A DNA stretch of 64,000 nt, from NCBI GenBank assembly GCA_026874595.1, contig CM049322.1, positions 26,316,840 to 26,380,839 on the forward strand. The letters are read 5' to 3'. Below the pieces are notes generated by a model. It searched no databases. It had not been told where the DNA came from and was given only the letters and a program-made list of their open reading frames with translations. Positions 59,700 through 64,000 of this stretch are shown here, piece by piece. Both the position numbers and the translations under genes were made by a program. How positions within the stretch are numbered: position 1 is the stretch's first letter; each line of letters opens with the position of its first letter. The stretch comes from Sipunculus nudus. Taxonomy: Eukaryota; Annelida; Sipuncula; Golfingiida; Sipunculidae.

Positions 59700-61990
59700 T
59701 ATTCTGGGGGGTATTTCAAAGCCGCATATGATGAAGGATATGGGTAACAGAGATGTAATTTCAGGTGCACAAGGAGACTTTTCAGGGGCCTCCCAGCATA
59801 TCAAGAAAGGAGATTCTAGGTCAAGTCATTATAATTTGTGCTATGTTAACAGATGACCAAATCTTTATTCTGGGGAGTACTTCGGAGCCCCAGAGCATGA
59901 AGGATATGGGTAACAGGGACCTTATTTCGGGTTTCCATGTAGACCTTTTATGGGCTTCCCTGGAGGTGAGGACAGAAGATTCTAGGTCCAGTCATTATGA
60001 TTTGTGCCCTGTTAATATATGACCAAATCTTTATTCTGGGGGGTACTTCAGAGCCCCATAGCTCACAGAATATGGGAAACAGGGACCTTATTTCGGGTTT
60101 CCATGTAGACCTTTTATGGGCTTCCCTGGAGGTGAGGACAGAAGATTCTAGGTCCAGTCATTATGATTTGTGCCCTGTTTACAGATGACCAAATGTTTAA
60201 AGATCACAAATGTAGAGAAAAAAAAATCGTAAAAAATAAAAAAAATATAGGTGGCGCCACCAATCTCCAGAAATTGATGAAACACTCCATGATCAATATC
60301 CATGCAAAGAATCATGGTGATTAATGCATTAGTTGTTCAGATACTTGAGCTTTTGTATTAAATTTTGCATTATTCTGGGGGGTACTTCAGAACCCCATAG
60401 CTCGAAGAATATAGGTCACAGTGACCTAATTTCAGGTTTACAAGGGGAATTTCCATAGACCTCCCAGGATTTCAAGTAAGAAGATTCCCGGTTTAGCGGT
60501 TACGATTTGTGCCCTGTTAACAGACAGACGCCTGGATGGCCGGACGGACGACGGACAAAAGGTGATCCCTACAGCTCAGATGACTTTCAGTCAGCTGAGC
60601 TAAAAATTGAAAAAAAAAATACAGGTGGTGCCACCAGAATGCAGAAACTGATGAAACATTCCATGATCAATATCCATGCAAAGAATCATGGTGATCAATA
60701 TAATAATTGTTCAGATACTTGAGCTTTTGTATCAAATTTTCCATTATTCTGGGGGGTACTTCGGAGCCTCATAGCTCGAAGGATATGGTTAACAGAGACC
60801 TAATTTCAAGTTTTTAAGGAAACTTTTCATGGGCCTCTCAGCATGTCAAGAGAGAAGATTCTAGGTCCAGTTGTTACGATTTGTGCCATGCTAACAGATG
60901 ACAGCATCCTTAAAGGTCTCAAAAATAGAGGAAAAATTGTAAAAAATCGAACAATAAAGGTGGCACCACCAGTCTGCAGGACGTGATGACACATCTCATG
61001 ATCAATAGTTATGCCACAAATCATGACCATCAGTCAAGTAGTTAATGAGATATTGAAGTTTTTGTATGAAATTTTTTACTTTTCTTGGGGGTACTTTGGG
61101 GCTCCATAGCTCGAAGAATATGGGTAACAGAGACCTAATTTCTGGTTTCCATGGAGACTTCATAGGTCTCTCAGTGTGTCAAGAATGAAGATTCTAGGTC
61201 CAGTCTTTACAATTTGTGCCTTGTTAACAGATGTTTACATTTTGAAAGGTCTCAAAAATAGAGAAAAAAATTCGTAAAAAATTGAACGATACAGGTGGTG
61301 CCACCAGTCTGCAGGAAGTGATGGAACATCTCATGATCAATATGTATGACAAAAATCATGACCATCAGTCAAGTATTTAATGAGATATTGAAGTTTTTGT
61401 TTGAAATTTTTTACTTTTCTGGGGGGTAGTTTGGGGCCCCATAGCTGGAAGGATATGGGTAACAGAGACCTAATTTCTGGTTTCGATGGAGACTTTTCAT
61501 AGGTCTCTCAGTGTGTCGAGAATGAAGATTCTAAGTCCAGTCATTACGATTTGTGCCTTGTTAACAGATGTTCACATTTTTAAAGGTCTCAAAAATAGAG
61601 AAAAAATTCGTAAAAAATCGAAAAAAACAGGTGGCGCCACCAGTCTTCAGGAACTGATGGAACCTCTCATGATCAATATGTATGCCAAAAATCATGACCA
61701 TCAGTCAAGTAGTTAATGAGATATTGAAGTTTTTGTATGAAATTTTGGACTTTTCTGGGGGGTACTTTGGGGCCCCATAGCTCGAAGGATATGGGTAACA
61801 GAGACCTAATTTCTGGTTTTCAAGGAGATTTTTCATGGACCTCCCAGTATGTCAAGTAAGAAGATTCCAGTTCTAGCGGTTACGATTTGTGCCTGGTTAA
61901 CGGACAGACAGACAGACAGATGGACAGACAGACAGACAGACGGACGACGGACAAAGAGTGATCGCTGTATCTCAGATGACTTTCAGTCAG
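59700..61990 (-). repeat. Tandem ~335-bp core units of family A
   Basis: GGTGGCGCCACC or GGTGGTGCCACC marks units at about 60251, 60624, 60959, 61293 and 61629 (spacing about 335, first 374). Each continues CAGTCT(G/T)CAGG, GATCAATATGTATG, CTGGGGGGTACTT, GGATATGGGTAACAGAGACC and AGATTCTAGGTCCAG. Two smaller units lie at 59.7-60.2 kb. ORFs of 60-85 codons repeat with the units and are not genes. Confidence 0.85.
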
Positions 61991-63458
61991 CTGAGCTAAA
62001 AATCTAAAATAATATCAAATGGAGATAAAGTCTAAGAGGAAAAGGTAATATAGACTATGGCTGGTTGACATGATTGGTTTGTATTAATGAGTAAGAAATT
62101 GTAGCAAATAATATTTTGTGACCAGACTATGCATTTCCTAATGTAAAAAATGAAGCATATTAGCAGGTTGTGACCATAAGATGTATATTATTAACATAAT
62201 CATTGTTTGGCTTTCTAGTAAATTGTTGACAGTTCAGTAGTTAACACATTTGTTCAATTTGATCTATTTTTTATAATATGTATAATTAAATATATATTTT
62301 TTAATTTCATAAAATGTAAACAGTTGAAATATAACTAATGTCCCAAGTCCACAGATACAAGGACTTGGTGGTTGTGTTTGTGGGGAAGGGGGGGGGGGAT
62401 GGAATGATGGGATTTAAGTTTAACATCTGCAATATTACACAACTAATTATATATGTTGCTTTCAAATTTCAGACTTAAATAACTTAAATCCATACACATA
62501 CAGCATATGAAAATTATTTCGACCGTGCTTATAGAAAAAAATTCATGATTAATATATATTTTTTATGATAACGAAAAGATGATGGACAGACATAGCTGAT
62601 CACTTTGTTCCATTATCCTGAGGAAAGAATATGTTTCAATCAGATCTTAATTTTTTCAAATCCAAATATTTTAAAATTTAATAATTTTTACACATTTGCA
62701 ATAAAAACTAATGTCCCAGTGCACAGGTGCAAAGGAATCAATGGCAGGGGGGGGGGGGGATTGACAACACTTCTGCATATACACACAGGGCAAACACAGA
62801 CTGTGATTTGTATCACATCGGATACAAATGTTTGTATTAGATCCTCATTTTATTATCACATCATTTTTTATTTACATTTATTTTTCTATAAATTTTCAAT
62901 ATAATATTTATATAACTGAATATAAAATTTTTTTTAAATAATTCTAAATTGTATGTTCATAAATCTCAATCATATAACTCCACATCATTCATTCAAATGT
63001 ATTTTATTTTTTACCACAAAAATATATCTTTTTTAATTTGCAAAACAATAAATATCTATAAATAATACTTGATTAAGATTTCACAATTTCAAATTGTGCC
63101 TTAATTTTTCCATAATTTGCTTAATATTTTATAAACTTATGCAAACTGATGGGTTAAATTATAATTTAATTTGTTAAAAATGCTACATTTACACAACATT
63201 GGCATCTTCTGGATTACTCCTTGAATATTGGAGTTGAAACAGCATTACAATTAAGGAAGTGTAAACAATGACAATTACTGCATAACATTGCTGACTTCCA
63301 GTGACCAGGAGTGAGTTGCTTGCATCTGGACAAAGCAAGTAACTACAACAGAGCCTCAAGAAAAAAATCAACAACAAGCCTAATTTTCAAGCTTTTATTT
63401 TCAAATTTCAATGTATATTTACATGCTGTGAAAATAAAATCAACAGTACTCACAGGAA

Positions 63459-63584
63459 ACAAGGGACCCATGGGTCATATCGCTCAGCTGAATTTTGGAA
63501 AATATGAGTAACTGCAAATATTTTTATTACATTTGGTTTTTCATGTATATTACCATTTGAGAAGCTAATAGAAAATGGGCCTGC
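63459..63584 (-). mobile_element. Family A 3'-end fragment
   Basis: AACAAGGGACCCATGGGTCA begins at 63458-63459, in the same CAGGAAAA site used by the nested element at 14630. It is followed by about 125 bp and then family C sequence. Confidence 0.6.
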
Positions 63585-63916
63585 TAAAATGAAACTCTGT
63601 AAATTATAGAATAATGGACATGAGCTAAAGCATATGCACTGTGTAATAAATGAAACCTTTGGCCTGAAACCATTTAGTGATGCACCAAGGGAAAAAATGG
63701 GCCTACGGTAAGTGTCATATAAAAGTTACATTAAATAAAAAAACTACATATTTCTTGGCACCGCAGGTGCCATAGTATCCCCAGACAATAACCCCCTCCC
63801 CCTCCCATCCCTTGATAAGAAGCATCTAACCTGTAAGTTTGGTGACTGTACCAACAATTTTGTTTTGATTTATTGCCGTAATTTCATTTTAACATTATTG
63901 CCGCTGTGACCTTGAA
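63585..63916 (-). mobile_element. Family C element, interrupted at the window end
   Basis: AAACTCTGTAAATTATAGAATAATGG matches the start of the 45.4-kb copy (the phrase is given in part only). A palindrome GGCACC-GCA-GGTGCC lies at about 63757-63771. The first tandem unit is cut inside GTGACCTTGAAA by a family A insertion. Confidence 0.55.
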
Positions 63917-64000
63917 ACAAGTGACCCATGGGTCATGACGCTCAGCTAACTGGGAAGAGATTCACAAAAGGAAATTTTATCATCAGAATGGTAGATACCC
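63917..64000 (-). mobile_element. Family A 3' end, continuing past the window
   Basis: ACAAGTGACCCATGGGTCAT starts at 63917 within the family C tandem unit. The intact host phrase GTGACCTTGAAAATGCG is at 45952. Confidence 0.8.

Larger units (their letters stand above)
55073..62002 (-). mobile_element. Inner stack of family A elements
   Basis: Further A 3' termini lie at 55073, 55311 and 55605, and A 5' termini (CAGCTGAGCTAAAAA or close) at 57504, 59644, 60606 and 62002. Read as brackets they describe elements inside elements, with one 3' end lost. The 5' ends at 59644, 60606 and 62002 each follow a CGGACGGAC or CAGACAGACAGA microsatellite. Confidence 0.65.
55023..63458 (-). mobile_element. 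Outer family A element, split by a 6.9-kb nested stack
   Basis: The 3' terminus ACAAGGGACCCATGGGTCAC is at 55023. Only 50 bp of it are present before the next A begins in GGTAA. It resumes at about 62003 (AAAATAATATCAAATGGAG), matching the intact version at about 55655. The resumed part (62003-63458) parallels 55657-56890 throughout, so it reads as a diverged direct repeat. It is broken again at CAGGAA (63458). Confidence 0.7.

Noticed and set aside
59765-60188. ORFs with repeated MGNRDLISGFHVDLLWASLEVRTEDSR-type phrases
   Set aside because: The phrase repeats because the family A core unit repeats (also at 14.9-15.4 kb), always broken outside one unit. A degenerate ancient coding origin cannot be excluded but is not supported.

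Overview
The window is eukaryotic, AT-rich and almost entirely non-coding. Most of it is a nested mosaic of mobile elements and tandem repeats. Three things suggest a marine mollusc, most likely a bivalve: minisatellite-bearing elements resembling the 'pearl'/HINE elements described in bivalves, a tRNA-headed SINE, and introns with large repeats. This is inference; no gene in the window identifies the species. Nothing looks bacterial or viral: there are no operons, no long ORFs and no rRNA.

Two dispersed families explain more than half of the sequence. Element orientation here is 5' = the TTTTTAGC end. Family A runs from TTTTTAGCTCAGCTGA to ...TCAGCTGAGC-GACCCATGGGTC-CTTGT. Family B runs from TTTTTAGCGAACCTGTG to ...CACAGGTTCGC-AGGCCTGTAGGCCT-TGT. 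Both have the same architecture: a 5' terminus, a microsatellite of CGTC/GTCC type just inside it, a core of tandem modules, an inner copy of the 5' terminus in inverted orientation, a short palindrome, and CTTGT. They insert into A/T runs without an obvious target duplication. This matches the non-autonomous Helentron (HINE) class of rolling-circle elements. They sit inside one another repeatedly, so empty sites can be read from sister copies.

Layout: 1-5.9 kb is low-copy sequence with a CpG-rich promoter-like block (3.08-3.26 kb), a short hairpin element and a 1.2 kb inverted repeat. At 5.97-8.50 kb there is an element whose ends are inverted arrays of a 15-bp repeat. The clearest gene evidence is a 3' terminal exon on the minus strand (9191-9332) with a splice acceptor and a poly(A) signal. 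9.45-17.76 kb is family B with A inside it. 17.8-20.3 kb is low-copy and holds a candidate two-exon plus-strand gene. 20.3-25.8 kb is family B. 25.8-27.5 kb holds a split SINE and an 11-bp minisatellite of 42 units. 27.5-32.9 kb is a B copy split by a SINE that is itself split by an A copy. 32.9-36.5 kb is low-copy, with a Tigger transposase remnant and one candidate exon. 36.5-44.6 kb is family B, with a nested B, a PIF/Harbinger-like MITE and a recent 1162-bp tandem duplication. 44.6-49.7 kb holds two copies of a ~580-bp element with 9-bp target duplications, a nuclear-receptor-motif tandem array and A/B pieces. 49.7-53.4 kb is a full-length B. 53.4-64 kb is a multiply nested family A stack with two further tandem arrays.

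Genes therefore contribute little here. The supported exons are unrecognised and cannot be joined into a complete gene within the window. The main content is the insertion history and the shared structure of the elements.
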